A stretch of 64,000 nucleotides of DNA, taken from assembly GCA_041912595.1 (NCBI GenBank), contig JAYRMR010000006.1, positions 62,001 to 126,000 of the forward strand, written 5' to 3'. Both the position numbers and the translations under genes were made by a program. This stretch comes from Roseateles_B sp041912595 (lineage in GTDB: Bacteria > Pseudomonadota > Gammaproteobacteria > Burkholderiales > Burkholderiaceae_C). The notes below the pieces were generated by a model, which was not told the DNA's origin, made no database searches, and saw nothing but the letters and a program-made list of their open reading frames with translations. How positions within the stretch are numbered: position 1 is the first letter of the stretch; each line of letters starts with the position of its first letter. Below, one piece after another: positions 33,261-41,591 of the stretch.

Positions 33261-34313
33261 TCATGCGGCCTCGAACAGCGACAGGCGCGAGGCCTGCAGC
33301 TGCACGCGCTGGCCCGGCTGCAGCTGCAGCTGCGAGGCCTGCTCGCGGGTCAGCTCGGCTTCCAGGTGCTGGCCATTCGGGCCGCTCAGTTCCACGCGGG
33401 CCGCGGCGCCGAAGCTCAGCACGCGGTCCACCGTGGCGGGCAGGCCGGCGGCCTGGGCATCGGTGAGGATCTGCAGCTCGTGCGGGCGGGCATAGGCCAG
33501 CACGCGGCCCTGCGCCTGCAGGCTGCCGCCATGGCGCAGCTGCTGCTCGCCGATGTGCAGCACGCTGCCCTGCGCCTCGCCCTCGAAGCGGTTGACCGCG
33601 CCCAGGAAGCCGTAGACGAAGGGCGTGGCGGGGCGCTCCCAGACCTCCTGCGGCGCGCCGACCTGCTCGACCTTGCCGTGGTCCATCAGCACGATGCGGT
33701 CCGCCACCTCCAGCGCCTCTTCCTGGTCATGGGTGACGAAGATGCTGGTGATGTGCAGCTCGTCGTGCAGGCGGCGCAGCCAGCGGCGCAGCTCCTTGCG
33801 GACCTTGGCGTCCAGCGCCCCGAAGGGCTCGTCCAGCAGGAGCACGCGCGGCTCCACCGCCAGGGCGCGGGCCAGGGCGATGCGCTGACGCTGGCCGCCG
33901 GAGAGCTGCGGCGGGTAGCGGTCCGCCAGCCAGTCCAGCTGCACGAGCTGCAGCAGCTCGTGCACCTTTTTCTTGATCTCGGCCTCGCTGGGCCGCTGCT
34001 TGCGCGGCTTGACCCGCAGGCCGAAGGCCACGTTGTCGAAGACGGTCATGTGGCGGAACAGCGCGTAGTGCTGGAACACGAAGCCGACCTGGCGCTCGCG
34101 CACATGGGTGTCCGAGGCGTCCTCGCCGTCAAGCAAGACCTGACCCCGATCGGGCGTCTCCAGGCCGGCGATGATGCGCAGCAGTGTGGTCTTGCCGCAG
34201 CCGGACGGGCCCAGCAGGGCGACCAGCTCGCCGGTGGGGAAGTCCAGGCTGACGTCACCCAGGGCGGTGAAGTCGCCGAACTGCTTGTGGATGTTGCGGA
34301 CCTGGATGCTCAT
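33261..34313 (-). CDS. cysA: Sulfate ABC transporter ATP-binding protein CysA
   Basis: A 350-residue ABC ATPase. Walker A is GPSGCGKTT at residues 35-43, the Q-loop VFQHYALFRHMTVFDN, the signature LSGGQRQRIALARALA, Walker B VLLLDEPFGALD, and the H-loop FVTHDQEEALEVADRI. A C-terminal TOBE-like regulatory domain follows (about 240-350), as in CysA. The ATG overlaps the cysW stop by four bases. The part coding GQVLLDG before the signature contains a copy of the dispersed motif. Confidence 0.95.
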   Translation of the reverse strand: MSIQVRNIHKQFGDFTALGDVSLDFPTGELVALLGPSGCGKTTLLRIIAGLETPDRGQVLLDGEDASDTHVRERQVGFVFQHYALFRHMTVFDNVAFGLRVKPRKQRPSEAEIKKKVHELLQLVQLDWLADRYPPQLSGGQRQRIALARALAVEPRVLLLDEPFGALDAKVRKELRRWLRRLHDELHITSIFVTHDQEEALEVADRIVLMDHGKVEQVGAPQEVWERPATPFVYGFLGAVNRFEGEAQGSVLHIGEQQLRHGGSLQAQGRVLAYARPHELQILTDAQAAGLPATVDRVLSFGAAARVELSGPNGQHLEAELTREQASQLQLQPGQRVQLQASRLSLFEAA

Positions 34314-35209
34314 GCTTCTTCCTTTGCGGCGCGGGCGGCGACAGCGGCGCGCCATTCCACGAACTGCTTCAAACCGAGGGTGACGAGCGCCAGCAGCGCC
34401 AGCAGCGAGGCCACGGCAAAGGCGGCGGCGAACTGGTACTCGTTGTAGAGAATCTCGACGTGCAGGGGCAGGGTGTTGGTCTGGCCGCGGATGTGGCCCG
34501 AGACCACGGACACCGCGCCGAACTCGCCCATGGCCCGCGCATTGCACAGGATCACGCCGTACAGCAGGCCCCACTTGATGTTGGGCAGCGTCACGTGCCA
34601 GAAGGTCTGCCAGCCGCTGGCGCCCAGCACGGTGGCGGCTTCCTCCTCGTCCCGGCCCTGGGCCTGCATCAGCGGGATCAGCTCGCGGGCCACGAAGGGG
34701 AAGGTCACGAAGACGGTGGCCAGCACGATGCCCGGCACGGCGAAGATGATCTTGACGTCATGCGCCTGCAGCCAGGGCCCGAACCAGCCCTGGGCGCCGA
34801 AGAGCAGCACGTAGATCAGGCCGGCCACGACGGGCGAGACGGAGAAGGGCAGGTCGATCAGCGTGATCAGCAGCTGCTTGCCGCGGAAGTCATGCTTGGC
34901 GATGGCCCAGGCGGCGCTGACCCCGAACACGAGGTTCAGCGGCACCGCGATCACGGTGGCGATCAGCGTGAGCTTGATGGCGGAGAGCGCGTCCTCCTCG
35001 ATCAGCGCGGCGAGGTAGACGTCGAAGCCCTTGCGCAGGGCCTCGGTGAACACGGCCACCAGCGGCAGGATCAGGAAGAGGGCGAAGAAGCCCAGGCCCA
35101 GCGTCAGCAGCGTCCAGCGCACCCAGGGCGCCTCGCGCGTGGCGGGGTTGCTCTCGTAGCGGCCACCGGCGGCAGCGCCGTGGCCGAGGGATGACACGGC
35201 GCCGCTCAT
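34310..35209 (-). CDS. cysW: Sulfate ABC transporter permease CysW
   Basis: A 299-residue inner-membrane permease with six predicted helices and the permease EAA loop (EEEAATVLGASGWQTFWHVT near residue 200). Family segments include DLPFSVSPVVAGLIYVLLFG and LCNARAMGEFGAVSVVSGHI. It pairs with CysT to form the channel. Its start overlaps the cysT stop and its stop overlaps the cysA start, each by four bases. Confidence 0.95.
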   Translation of the reverse strand: MSGAVSSLGHGAAAGGRYESNPATREAPWVRWTLLTLGLGFFALFLILPLVAVFTEALRKGFDVYLAALIEEDALSAIKLTLIATVIAVPLNLVFGVSAAWAIAKHDFRGKQLLITLIDLPFSVSPVVAGLIYVLLFGAQGWFGPWLQAHDVKIIFAVPGIVLATVFVTFPFVARELIPLMQAQGRDEEEAATVLGASGWQTFWHVTLPNIKWGLLYGVILCNARAMGEFGAVSVVSGHIRGQTNTLPLHVEILYNEYQFAAAFAVASLLALLALVTLGLKQFVEWRAAVAARAAKEEA

Positions 35210-36087
35210 TTGCGACCCTCCAGTCCGTTGCGTCGAGCCGACCAGGCCTGCAGGCCGTTGATGCCCAGCAGCAGCACGAAGCTGAAGCCCAGCATCACCG
35301 TCGCGATGGCGGTGGCGCCCACGTAGTCGTATTGCTCCAGCTTGGAGATGATCATCAGCGGCGTGATCTCGCTCACCAGCGGGATGTTGCCGGCGATGAA
35401 GATCACCGAGCCGTACTCGCCCACGGCGCGGGCGAAGGCCAGCGCGAAGCCGGTCAGTAGGGCCGGCGTCAACGTGGGCAGCACGACGTGGCGGAAGGTC
35501 TGCCAGCGGTGCGCGCCCAGCGAGGCGGCGGCTTCCTCCAGCTCGGTTTCCATGTCCTCCAGCACCGGCTGCACCGTGCGCACGATGAAGGGCAGGCCGA
35601 TGAAGATCAGCGCCACCAGCACGCCCAGCGGCGTGAACGCCACCTTGATGTCATGCGGCGCGAGCAGCGAGCCGACCCAGCCATTGGGCGCATACAGCGC
35701 GGTGAGCGCGATGCCGGCCACCGCGGTGGGCAGCGCGAAGGGCAGGTCGATGAGGGCGTCCACCAGCTTCTTGCCGGGGAACTCGTAGCGCACCAGGCAC
35801 CAGGCCAGGATCAGGCCGAAGACGAGATTGATGCCCGCGGCCAGCAGCGCGGCGCCGAAGCTGAGCCGGTAGGAGGCCAGCACGCGCGGCGAGGTGGCTG
35901 CGGCCCAGAAGGCCTCGAAGCCATGGCCCGCGGACTTCAGGAACACCGCCGCCAGCGGGATCAGCACCAGCAGCGAGAGGTAGAAGAGCGTGAAGCCCAG
36001 CGTCGGGCCGAAGCCCGGCAGCACGCGGCGGCGCTTGGGGATCGGCACGGCGGCGGCCTGGTCTGGAGCAAGGACGGCGGTGTTCAT
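35206..36087 (-). CDS. cysT: Sulfate ABC transporter permease CysT (CysU)
   Basis: A 293-residue permease with six membrane segments, including FTLFYLSLLVLIPLAAVFLK and DLPFALPTAVAGIALTALYA. The EAA loop is LEEAAASLGAHRWQTFRHVV near residue 200, and the conserved ARAVGEYGSVIFIAGNIP follows. It is the partner of CysW. It is separated from the upstream sbp by 124 bases containing a palindromic repeat, which may set the ratio of binding protein to permease. Confidence 0.95.
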   Translation of the reverse strand: MNTAVLAPDQAAAVPIPKRRRVLPGFGPTLGFTLFYLSLLVLIPLAAVFLKSAGHGFEAFWAAATSPRVLASYRLSFGAALLAAGINLVFGLILAWCLVRYEFPGKKLVDALIDLPFALPTAVAGIALTALYAPNGWVGSLLAPHDIKVAFTPLGVLVALIFIGLPFIVRTVQPVLEDMETELEEAAASLGAHRWQTFRHVVLPTLTPALLTGFALAFARAVGEYGSVIFIAGNIPLVSEITPLMIISKLEQYDYVGATAIATVMLGFSFVLLLGINGLQAWSARRNGLEGRK

Positions 36088-36138
36088 GCAGTGTTCCGGC
36101 GGCCCTTTGCCGCCGCATTAAGTCCAGCGACGCCCGAG

Positions 36139-36207
36139 GATCCGGCTTTGCCGGGCCTGCGGGCGTGCCCCCTGGAGGGGGCGTGCGAAGCACGTAGGGG
36201 GTGGGCC
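36139..36207. repeat. G/C-rich palindromic intergenic element (Burkholderiales type)
   Basis: Two consecutive hairpins lie between sbp and cysT. CCGGCTTTGCCGG is followed by GCCCCCTGGAGGGGGC, the arm CGTGCGAAGCACG, and TAGGGGGTGGGCC, which can pair back to the start of the second hairpin. Elements of this layout are scattered between genes in many Burkholderiales. Inside an operon such a structure can protect the upstream message or cause partial termination. Only one copy is seen in this window. Confidence 0.65.
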
Positions 36208-36211
36208 ATCC

Positions 36212-37237
36212 TCAGCGCTTCAGGTTTGCAACGATCTGGTCGTAGGTGCCCCCGTCCGCAAAGTGCACCTTGCTCACCTTGGGCCAGCCGCCCAGCAGTT
36301 GGTCGACGCTGAAGAGCTTGATGTCGGCATAGCGCTGCGCATGGCGCTTGAACACGGCCGGGTCACGCGGGCGGAAGTTGTTCTTGGCGATGATCTCCTG
36401 GGCCTCGGGCGTGAAGAGGAAGTCCAGGTAGGCCTTGGCCAGGGCCGTGTTGCCCTTCTTGGCGGCCACCTTGTCGACGATGGCGACCGGCGCCTCGGCC
36501 TCGATGGACACGCTGGGCGCGACCACGTCGAACAGGCCCTTGCCGAACTCGTTCTCGATCAGCTCGGCCTCGGCCTCGAAGGTCAGCAGCACGTCGCCGA
36601 TGCCACGCTGGGTGAAGGTGGTGGTGGCGCCGCGGCCGCCGCCGTCCAGCACGGGCACGTTGGCGAAGATCTTGCCGACGAGCTCACGCGCCTGGGCCTC
36701 GTTGCCGCCCTTGGCGATCACGCTGCCCCAGGCCGCGAGGTAGCTGTAGCGGCCGTTGCCGGTGACCTTGGGGTTGGGAATGATGACCTGCACGCCCGGC
36801 TTGGCCAGGTCGCCCCAGTCCTTGATGCCCTTGGGATTGCCCTTCTTCACGAGGAAGACGATGGTGGAAGTGTAGGGCGCGGCGTTGTGCGGGAAGCGCT
36901 GGCGCCAGTCGGTGGGGGTCAGGCCCTTCTCGGCCAGCTGGTCGACGTCCGTCGCCTGGTTCATGGTGACGACATCGGCCTCGAGGCCGCCGATCACCGA
37001 ACCGATCTGCTTGCTGGAGCCGCCGTGCGACTGGTTCAGCACCACGGCCTGGCCGGTCTTGCCCTTCCAAGCGGCGGCGAAGGCGGGGTTGATCTGCTTG
37101 TAGAGCTCGCGGGAGACGTCGTAGCTGACGTTCAGCAGGCCGGGCTCGGCGGCCTGGGCCGGCATCAGGGCCGCAGCCACGGGCAGGGCGGCGGCGAGCA
37201 GCAGGGAGCGGCGGGGCAGGGAGCGCAGGAACGACAT
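36212..37237 (-). CDS. sbp: Sulfate-binding periplasmic protein, first gene of the sulfate operon
   Basis: A 341-residue binding protein with a signal peptide (RRSLLLAAALPVAAALMPAQA). Signatures are LLNVSYDVSRELYKQINPAF, NQSHGGSSKQIGSVIGGLEA, PHNAAPYTSTIVFLVKKGNP, RGIGDVLLTFEAEA and NFRPRDPAV. It delivers sulfate to CysTWA. It heads the operon behind an AT-rich promoter region with CysB-box-like palindromes. The presence of two binding proteins with one transporter suggests different ligands or affinities. Confidence 0.93.
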   Translation of the reverse strand: MSFLRSLPRRSLLLAAALPVAAALMPAQAAEPGLLNVSYDVSRELYKQINPAFAAAWKGKTGQAVVLNQSHGGSSKQIGSVIGGLEADVVTMNQATDVDQLAEKGLTPTDWRQRFPHNAAPYTSTIVFLVKKGNPKGIKDWGDLAKPGVQVIIPNPKVTGNGRYSYLAAWGSVIAKGGNEAQARELVGKIFANVPVLDGGGRGATTTFTQRGIGDVLLTFEAEAELIENEFGKGLFDVVAPSVSIEAEAPVAIVDKVAAKKGNTALAKAYLDFLFTPEAQEIIAKNNFRPRDPAVFKRHAQRYADIKLFSVDQLLGGWPKVSKVHFADGGTYDQIVANLKR

Positions 37238-37283
37238 GGCGGAGCCTCGATGAATCAGGAATCGCCAATGTGCCCAAAGTCCC

Positions 37284-37328
37284 TTATTCGATAAACGATA
37301 GTTTTTGTATTTGCTTATCCGGAATAAG
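37284..37328 (-). promoter_or_regulatory. Candidate CysB-binding region upstream of the sulfate operon
   Basis: Two AT-rich inverted repeats of the TTAT/ATAA type lie in the promoter region: TTATTCGATAA (37284-37294) and CTTATCCGGAATAAG (37314-37328). CysB sites are rich in such ATAA/TTAT half sites, and the encoded CysB-like regulator is in this operon. The exact -35/-10 could not be fixed. Confidence 0.5.
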
Positions 37329-37372
37329 TAATGAAGCGAGCCTGCATAGGGGGCCGGACGCGCAAACAGTCC

Positions 37373-37399
37373 TCAAGTGGACGCGGAAGCGGCCGATAG
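37373..37399 (+). promoter_or_regulatory. Sigma-28 (FliA) promoter of the YjfB gene
   Basis: TCAAGTGG, an 11-base spacer and GCCGATAG match the flagellar sigma factor consensus TAAAGTTT-N11-GCCGATAA at 5 of 8 and 7 of 8 positions with exact spacing. Transcription would begin at about 37405-37407, at the start codon itself. Confidence 0.78.
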
Positions 37400-37406
37400 A
37401 GCCGAC

Positions 37407-37619
37407 ATGGACATCGCCAATTCCTCCAGCGTCGCCGCTGCGGTCAGCAGTGCCTCCAACAGCACGCCCGGCGAGGTCGGCGCGGAAGCCAGCCTCCTGG
37501 TGCTGCGCAAGGCCCTCGACGCCCAGGCCTCGGGCGCCGCCGAGCTGCTGGCGGCCCTGCCGCAGCCCGCGCTGGCGACGACGGGGCATCTGGGGCGGCA
37601 CCTGAACGCCTACGCCTGA
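37407..37619 (+). CDS. YjfB family putative motility protein
   Basis: A 70-residue protein of the YjfB family: MDIANSSSVAAAVSSASNS, then LLVLRKALDAQASGAAELLAALPQP and a tail ending in GRHLNAYA (the family ends in a similar N-x-Y-A). It is predicted helical with no signal. Its function is unknown; the family is loosely linked to motility, which the sigma-28 promoter directly upstream supports. There is no ribosome site before the ATG, and the promoter position implies a leaderless or near-leaderless message. It is divergent from sbp. Confidence 0.8.
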   Translation: MDIANSSSVAAAVSSASNSTPGEVGAEASLLVLRKALDAQASGAAELLAALPQPALATTGHLGRHLNAYA

Positions 37620-37817
37620 ACGCACGCGGCCTTGGATCCGCTTCGGCGTCGAGTTGCGGCGCCGCTGTCGGACGCCGTCGGCCGGGGCTGCGAGGGGTTT
37701 CCTGACGCCGGCCGCTCCCGCGGCCGGTCGATCCAGGAGGTGAGGCTGCCGCAGCCCCAGGATCGTCGTCTGGATGGGCGGGCAAGGCAGGCCTTGTCCC
37801 GCCGCAGGCGATCGGCC

Positions 37818-38465
37818 TCAGGCCGTCTTCTTGGCCTTGGCCCGGCGAGCACCCCAGGCCGCCAGACCTGCAAGGCCCAGCAGTGCCAGGGAGGCCGGCT
37901 CGGGAACCGTGCTGCGACCTTCGCTGTTCAGGTTGTCGAGGCTGATGCCGGCTTCAGCATCACGATTGCTGAACACCACGCGCGTCACGTTGGAGAAGCC
38001 GCTCAGGGCGTAGGTGTTCCAGGCGGACGTCACCGAGATGGCTTGCATCACCTGGCCACCGCCCAGCAGGTCGCCCACGATGTTGATCGTCGAGGTGCCG
38101 CCGAAGCTGGCCAAGCCCGTCGCCATGTCCAGCATGCCCAGGCTGAACGCCCCGCCGCCGGAGCGCGACATCGCGATGGTCAGCGGGGGGGCGCCGTTGC
38201 CGGCCATGCGGCCGCCTGCGAGGCCTTCGGCCGAGCCGCGGCCATTGCGGTTGAAGAAGCTGTTGCCGTCGTCGTTGACGCTCCAGCCGCCGGCCACGAA
38301 CTGAAAGTCGTACCCTTGGACGTTGGAGCAGGTCTGGGAATAGCAGGTGCCAGAGACACCGACTTCGAAGTCGATGATCGAAGCCTGCGCAGCGGTGCCC
38401 ATGCCGGCCAGCGCCACCAGAGCCGCACCGGCAACGAGGCGCGTCGATTGAATAGCCTTGAACAT
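37818..38465 (-). CDS. PEP-CTERM sorting-domain protein
   Basis: A 215-residue secreted protein. An amino-terminal signal peptide (STRLVAGAALVALAGMGTAAQA) leads to a beta-rich body with two Cys (GTCYSQTC). The C-terminal PEP-CTERM signal is VPEPASLALLGLAGLAAWG followed by basic residues RRAKAKK. Such proteins are recognised by the EpsH/XrtA exosortase, which is not in this window, and are linked to exopolysaccharide and floc formation. The body has no named domain. A sigma-54 promoter lies just upstream. Confidence 0.9.
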   Translation of the reverse strand: MFKAIQSTRLVAGAALVALAGMGTAAQASIIDFEVGVSGTCYSQTCSNVQGYDFQFVAGGWSVNDDGNSFFNRNGRGSAEGLAGGRMAGNGAPPLTIAMSRSGGGAFSLGMLDMATGLASFGGTSTINIVGDLLGGGQVMQAISVTSAWNTYALSGFSNVTRVVFSNRDAEAGISLDNLNSEGRSTVPEPASLALLGLAGLAAWGARRAKAKKTA

Positions 38466-38500
38466 TTTGTCGTCCGAATGAGTTGATCCGGTGCTGGGTT

Positions 38501-38516
38501 AGCAACAGTCATGCCA
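38501..38516 (-). promoter_or_regulatory. Sigma-54 (RpoN) promoter of the PEP-CTERM gene
   Basis: The minus strand reads TGGCATGACTGTTGCT, with the invariant GG and GC dinucleotides separated by exactly ten bases, as required for the -24/-12 class (consensus TGGCACGNNNNTTGCW; one mismatch). It lies 36 bases upstream of the ATG. PEP-CTERM genes in exosortase-bearing betaproteobacteria are known to use RpoN with the PrsK/PrsR system. Confidence 0.8.
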
Positions 38517-38553
38517 GCGGCGATATCCCTTGCAAATCAAGGCGTTGACCCGG

Positions 38554-38574
38554 ACGGCTCCCGCCGGGAGCCGT
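38554..38574 (-). terminator. Hairpin downstream of metY
   Basis: A 9-bp perfect stem (ACGGCTCCC with GGGAGCCGT) and a 3-base loop, about 70 bases after the metY stop. It has no T run on either side, so it may be a weak terminator or a 3' end stabiliser. Confidence 0.45.
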
Positions 38575-38642
38575 TGCCTTGTAAAGAAGCTCGACAGGCC
38601 GTGCGGGCCGAGGGGGCCCGCCTGCACCGCCTGGCTGAGGGC

Positions 38643-39956
38643 TCAGACCGCCGCCAGCGCCGCGTCCAGGTCCCGCCGCAGGTTGTCGATGTGCTCGATG
38701 CCGATGGACAGGCGCACGGTGTCCTCGCCCACGCCGGCCTGGTCCAGCTCGGCGGGCGAGAGCTGCCGGTGCGTGGTGGAGGCCGGGTGCGTGGCCAGGG
38801 ACTTGGCGTCGCCGATGTTCACGAGGCGCGTGAAGAGCTGCAGGGCATCGAGGAAGCGGGCGCCCGCGGCGCGCGGATCCTGGCCCGGCGCGGACTTGAG
38901 GCCGAAGGTCAGCAGGCCGGAGCCCTGGCCGGAGAGGTACTTCTGCACCAGCGCGTGGTCCGGGTGCTCGGGCAGGCCGGCGTAGTTGACCCAGGCCACC
39001 TTGGCATGCTGCTTCAGATGCTGCGCCACGGCGAGGGCGTTCTGGCTGATGCGGTCCAGGCGCAGCGCCAGGGTCTCGATGCCCTGCAGGATCAGGAAGG
39101 CATTGAAGGGCGACAGCGCCGCGCCCGTGTTGCGCAGGGGCACGACGCGGGCCCGGGTGATGTAGGCCGCGGCGCCGGCCGCCTGGGTGTAGACGACGCC
39201 GTGGTAGCTGGGGTCCGGCTCATTCAGGCGCTTGAAGCGGGCGGCGTGCTGGGCCCAGGGGAAGCGGCCCGAGTCGATGATGGCGCCGCCCACCGCCGCG
39301 CCGTGGCCGCCCAGGTATTTGGTGAGCGAGTGCACGACGATGTCCGCCCCGTGCTCGATGGGCCGGCTCAGGTAGGGGCTGGGCACGGTGTTGTCCACGA
39401 TCAGCGGCACGCCGTGGCGGTGGGCCACCTCGGCGATGCGGGCGATGTCCGTCACGTTGCCCTGCGGGTTGCCGAGCGACTCCACGAAGACGGCCTTGGT
39501 GCGCTCGTCGATGAGGCTCTCGAAGCTCTCGGGGCGGCGGTAGTCGGCAAAGCGGGTGGTGATGCCCAGTTGCGGCAGCGTGTGGGCGAAGAGGTTGTAG
39601 GTGCCGCCGTAGAGCGCGCTGGATGCCACGATGTTGTCGCCCGCCTCGGCGATGGTCTGGATGGCATAGGTGACGGCCGCCTGCCCCGAGGCCAGGGCCA
39701 GCGCGCCGATGCCGCCCTCCAGCGCGGCCAGGCGCTCCTCGAGCACGGCATTGGTCGGGTTGTTGATGCGGGTGTAGATGTGGCCCTCGGCCTTGAGGTC
39801 GAAGAGGTCGGCCGCATGCTGGGCGCTGTCGAAGGCATAGGCCACCGTCTGGTAGATGGGCACGGCGACGGCGCGGGTGGTGGGGTCCGGCGCGTAGCCG
39901 GCGTGCACGGCGCGGGTCTCGAAACGCCAGTCGGCGGCGTGAGGGGTCTGGCTCAT
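38643..39956 (-). CDS. metY: O-acetylhomoserine aminocarboxypropyltransferase (O-acetylhomoserine sulfhydrylase)
   Basis: A 437-residue Cys/Met-metabolism PLP enzyme that makes homocysteine from O-acetylhomoserine and sulfide. Features are the amino end FETRAVHAGYAPDPTTRAVA, YTRINNPTNAVLEERLAALE, ALASGQAAVTYAI, and VVHSLTKYLGGHG with the PLP lysine K213. The extra insertion around GRFPWAQHAARF and the length near 430 mark the MetY group, not MetB/MetZ. AGGAG lies 5 bases before the ATG. It links sulfate import in the neighbouring operon to methionine synthesis, with homoserine from hom. Confidence 0.93.
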   Translation of the reverse strand: MSQTPHAADWRFETRAVHAGYAPDPTTRAVAVPIYQTVAYAFDSAQHAADLFDLKAEGHIYTRINNPTNAVLEERLAALEGGIGALALASGQAAVTYAIQTIAEAGDNIVASSALYGGTYNLFAHTLPQLGITTRFADYRRPESFESLIDERTKAVFVESLGNPQGNVTDIARIAEVAHRHGVPLIVDNTVPSPYLSRPIEHGADIVVHSLTKYLGGHGAAVGGAIIDSGRFPWAQHAARFKRLNEPDPSYHGVVYTQAAGAAAYITRARVVPLRNTGAALSPFNAFLILQGIETLALRLDRISQNALAVAQHLKQHAKVAWVNYAGLPEHPDHALVQKYLSGQGSGLLTFGLKSAPGQDPRAAGARFLDALQLFTRLVNIGDAKSLATHPASTTHRQLSPAELDQAGVGEDTVRLSIGIEHIDNLRRDLDAALAAV

Positions 39957-40106
39957 GGAGGCTCCTGGTGGGACGGAAGTGGCAAGGGGGACAGCCTAGC
40001 GCCTGAAAGCCGTGGCCGTCCTGTCAGGTTTTGCATATGGATGTTTCCAAACCGAGGAGCCTGACCGCCACCGCGGGCAGGCGGCTGGCGTAGCATCCGA
40101 GCCGCC

Positions 40107-41507
40107 ATGACACGCCCGCCCGAACCTGACGCCCCGGACTCGCCCGACGCCCGCGTGCCTGCGTACCCGCGCCTGGGCGAGGCGCTGCGCTACTGGCTCA
40201 AGCTCGGCTGCATCAGCTTCGGCGGGCCGGCCGGGCAGATCGCGCTGATGCACGAGGAGCTGGTGCGCCGCCGCCGCTGGATCAGCGAGCGCCGCTTCCT
40301 GCATGCGCTGAACTACTGCATGGTGCTGCCCGGCCCCGAGGCCCAGCAGCTCGCGACCTACATCGGCTGGCTGCTGCACGGCACGGCGGGCGGCATCGCG
40401 GCGGGGGCGCTGTTCGTGCTGCCCTCGCTGGCGCTGCTGATCGGGCTGTCGTGGGTCTACATGGCCTATGGTCAGCTGGACGGGGTCGCCGCCGTCTTCT
40501 GGGGCGTGAAGCCCGCCGTCACGGCCCTGGTGGCGCAGGCGGCCTGGCGCATCGGCCAGCGGACGCTGCGCAATGCCTGGCTGTGGGGCGTGGCGGGGCT
40601 CGCCTTCGTGGGGCTGGCGGTGCTGCAGCTGCCGTTCCCGGCCCTGGTGGCCGGGGCGGCGCTGCTGGGCTGGGGGCTCGGCCGCTGGCGGCCCTCGCTG
40701 GTCCAGACCGGCGGCGGGCATGGCGCCCAGGCGGCGGGCGAGCACCGCGCCACCGTCATCGATGACCACAGCCCCCTGCCGCCGCGCGCCCGCTTCCGCG
40801 CCTCGCGCCTGGCCCTGCAGGCGCTGACCGCGGCGCTGCTGTGGGGCCTGCCCTTCGGCCTGCTGTGGGCCTGGCAGGGTGCGGGCGGCGTCTACACGCA
40901 GATGGCCTGGTTCTTCACCAAGGCTGCGCTGCTCACCTTTGGCGGCGCCTATGCCGTGCTGCCCTATGTCACGCAGGCGGCGGTCGGCCATTTCGGCTGG
41001 CTCAGCTCGGGGCAGGTGATGGACGGCCTGGCGCTGGGCGAGAGCACGCCCGGGCCGCTGATCATGATCGTGACCTTCATCGCCTTCGTGGCGGGCTGGC
41101 AGTCCGAGGCGCTGCTGGCGGGCTGGGCGGCGGTCGTCGGGCACGAATGGGCGGCGCTTGCGGCCGGCACCGTCGCGACGCTGCTGGTGACGTGGTTCAC
41201 CTTCCTGCCCTCCTTCGTGTTCATCCTAGCGGGCGCGCCGCTCGTGGAGGCCACGCACCAGGACCTGCGCATCACCGGCCCGCTGACGGCCATCACCGCG
41301 GCGGTGGTGGGGGTGATCCTCAACCTGGCGCTGTTCTTTGCCGTGCATGTCGTCTGGCCGCAGGGCCTGCAGGGCACGCCGGACGTGGCGGCGCTGCTGC
41401 TCACGCTCGCCGCGGGTCTGGCGCTGATCCGGTTCAAGCGCGGCGTGCTGGAGGTCGTGGGCGCCTGCGCCCTGCTGGGGCTGGCCTGGCGCCTGCTGGG
41501 GGCCTGA
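40107..41507 (+). CDS. chrA: Chromate efflux transporter ChrA
   Basis: A 466-residue bidomain CHR transporter of the long-chain group. Two homologous halves each carry the family core: FGGPAGQIALMHEELV and LPGPEAQQLATYIG in the first, FGGAYAVLPYVTQAAV and GESTPGPLIMIVTFIAFVAG in the second. About ten to twelve hydrophobic segments are visible. ChrA exports chromate, which enters cells as a sulfate analogue, so its place near the sulfate operon and metY is suggestive. The linker between the halves (about 200-235) is charged. No chrB regulator is adjacent. Confidence 0.93.
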   Translation: MTRPPEPDAPDSPDARVPAYPRLGEALRYWLKLGCISFGGPAGQIALMHEELVRRRRWISERRFLHALNYCMVLPGPEAQQLATYIGWLLHGTAGGIAAGALFVLPSLALLIGLSWVYMAYGQLDGVAAVFWGVKPAVTALVAQAAWRIGQRTLRNAWLWGVAGLAFVGLAVLQLPFPALVAGAALLGWGLGRWRPSLVQTGGGHGAQAAGEHRATVIDDHSPLPPRARFRASRLALQALTAALLWGLPFGLLWAWQGAGGVYTQMAWFFTKAALLTFGGAYAVLPYVTQAAVGHFGWLSSGQVMDGLALGESTPGPLIMIVTFIAFVAGWQSEALLAGWAAVVGHEWAALAAGTVATLLVTWFTFLPSFVFILAGAPLVEATHQDLRITGPLTAITAAVVGVILNLALFFAVHVVWPQGLQGTPDVAALLLTLAAGLALIRFKRGVLEVVGACALLGLAWRLLGA

Positions 41508-41591
41508 TGCCCGTGACGGGAGCGTGACTACCGGCAGGGGCGCCCGCATTTGCTAGGCTCCCGGCTTTGCATCCAGACAGGTGACCCTGAC

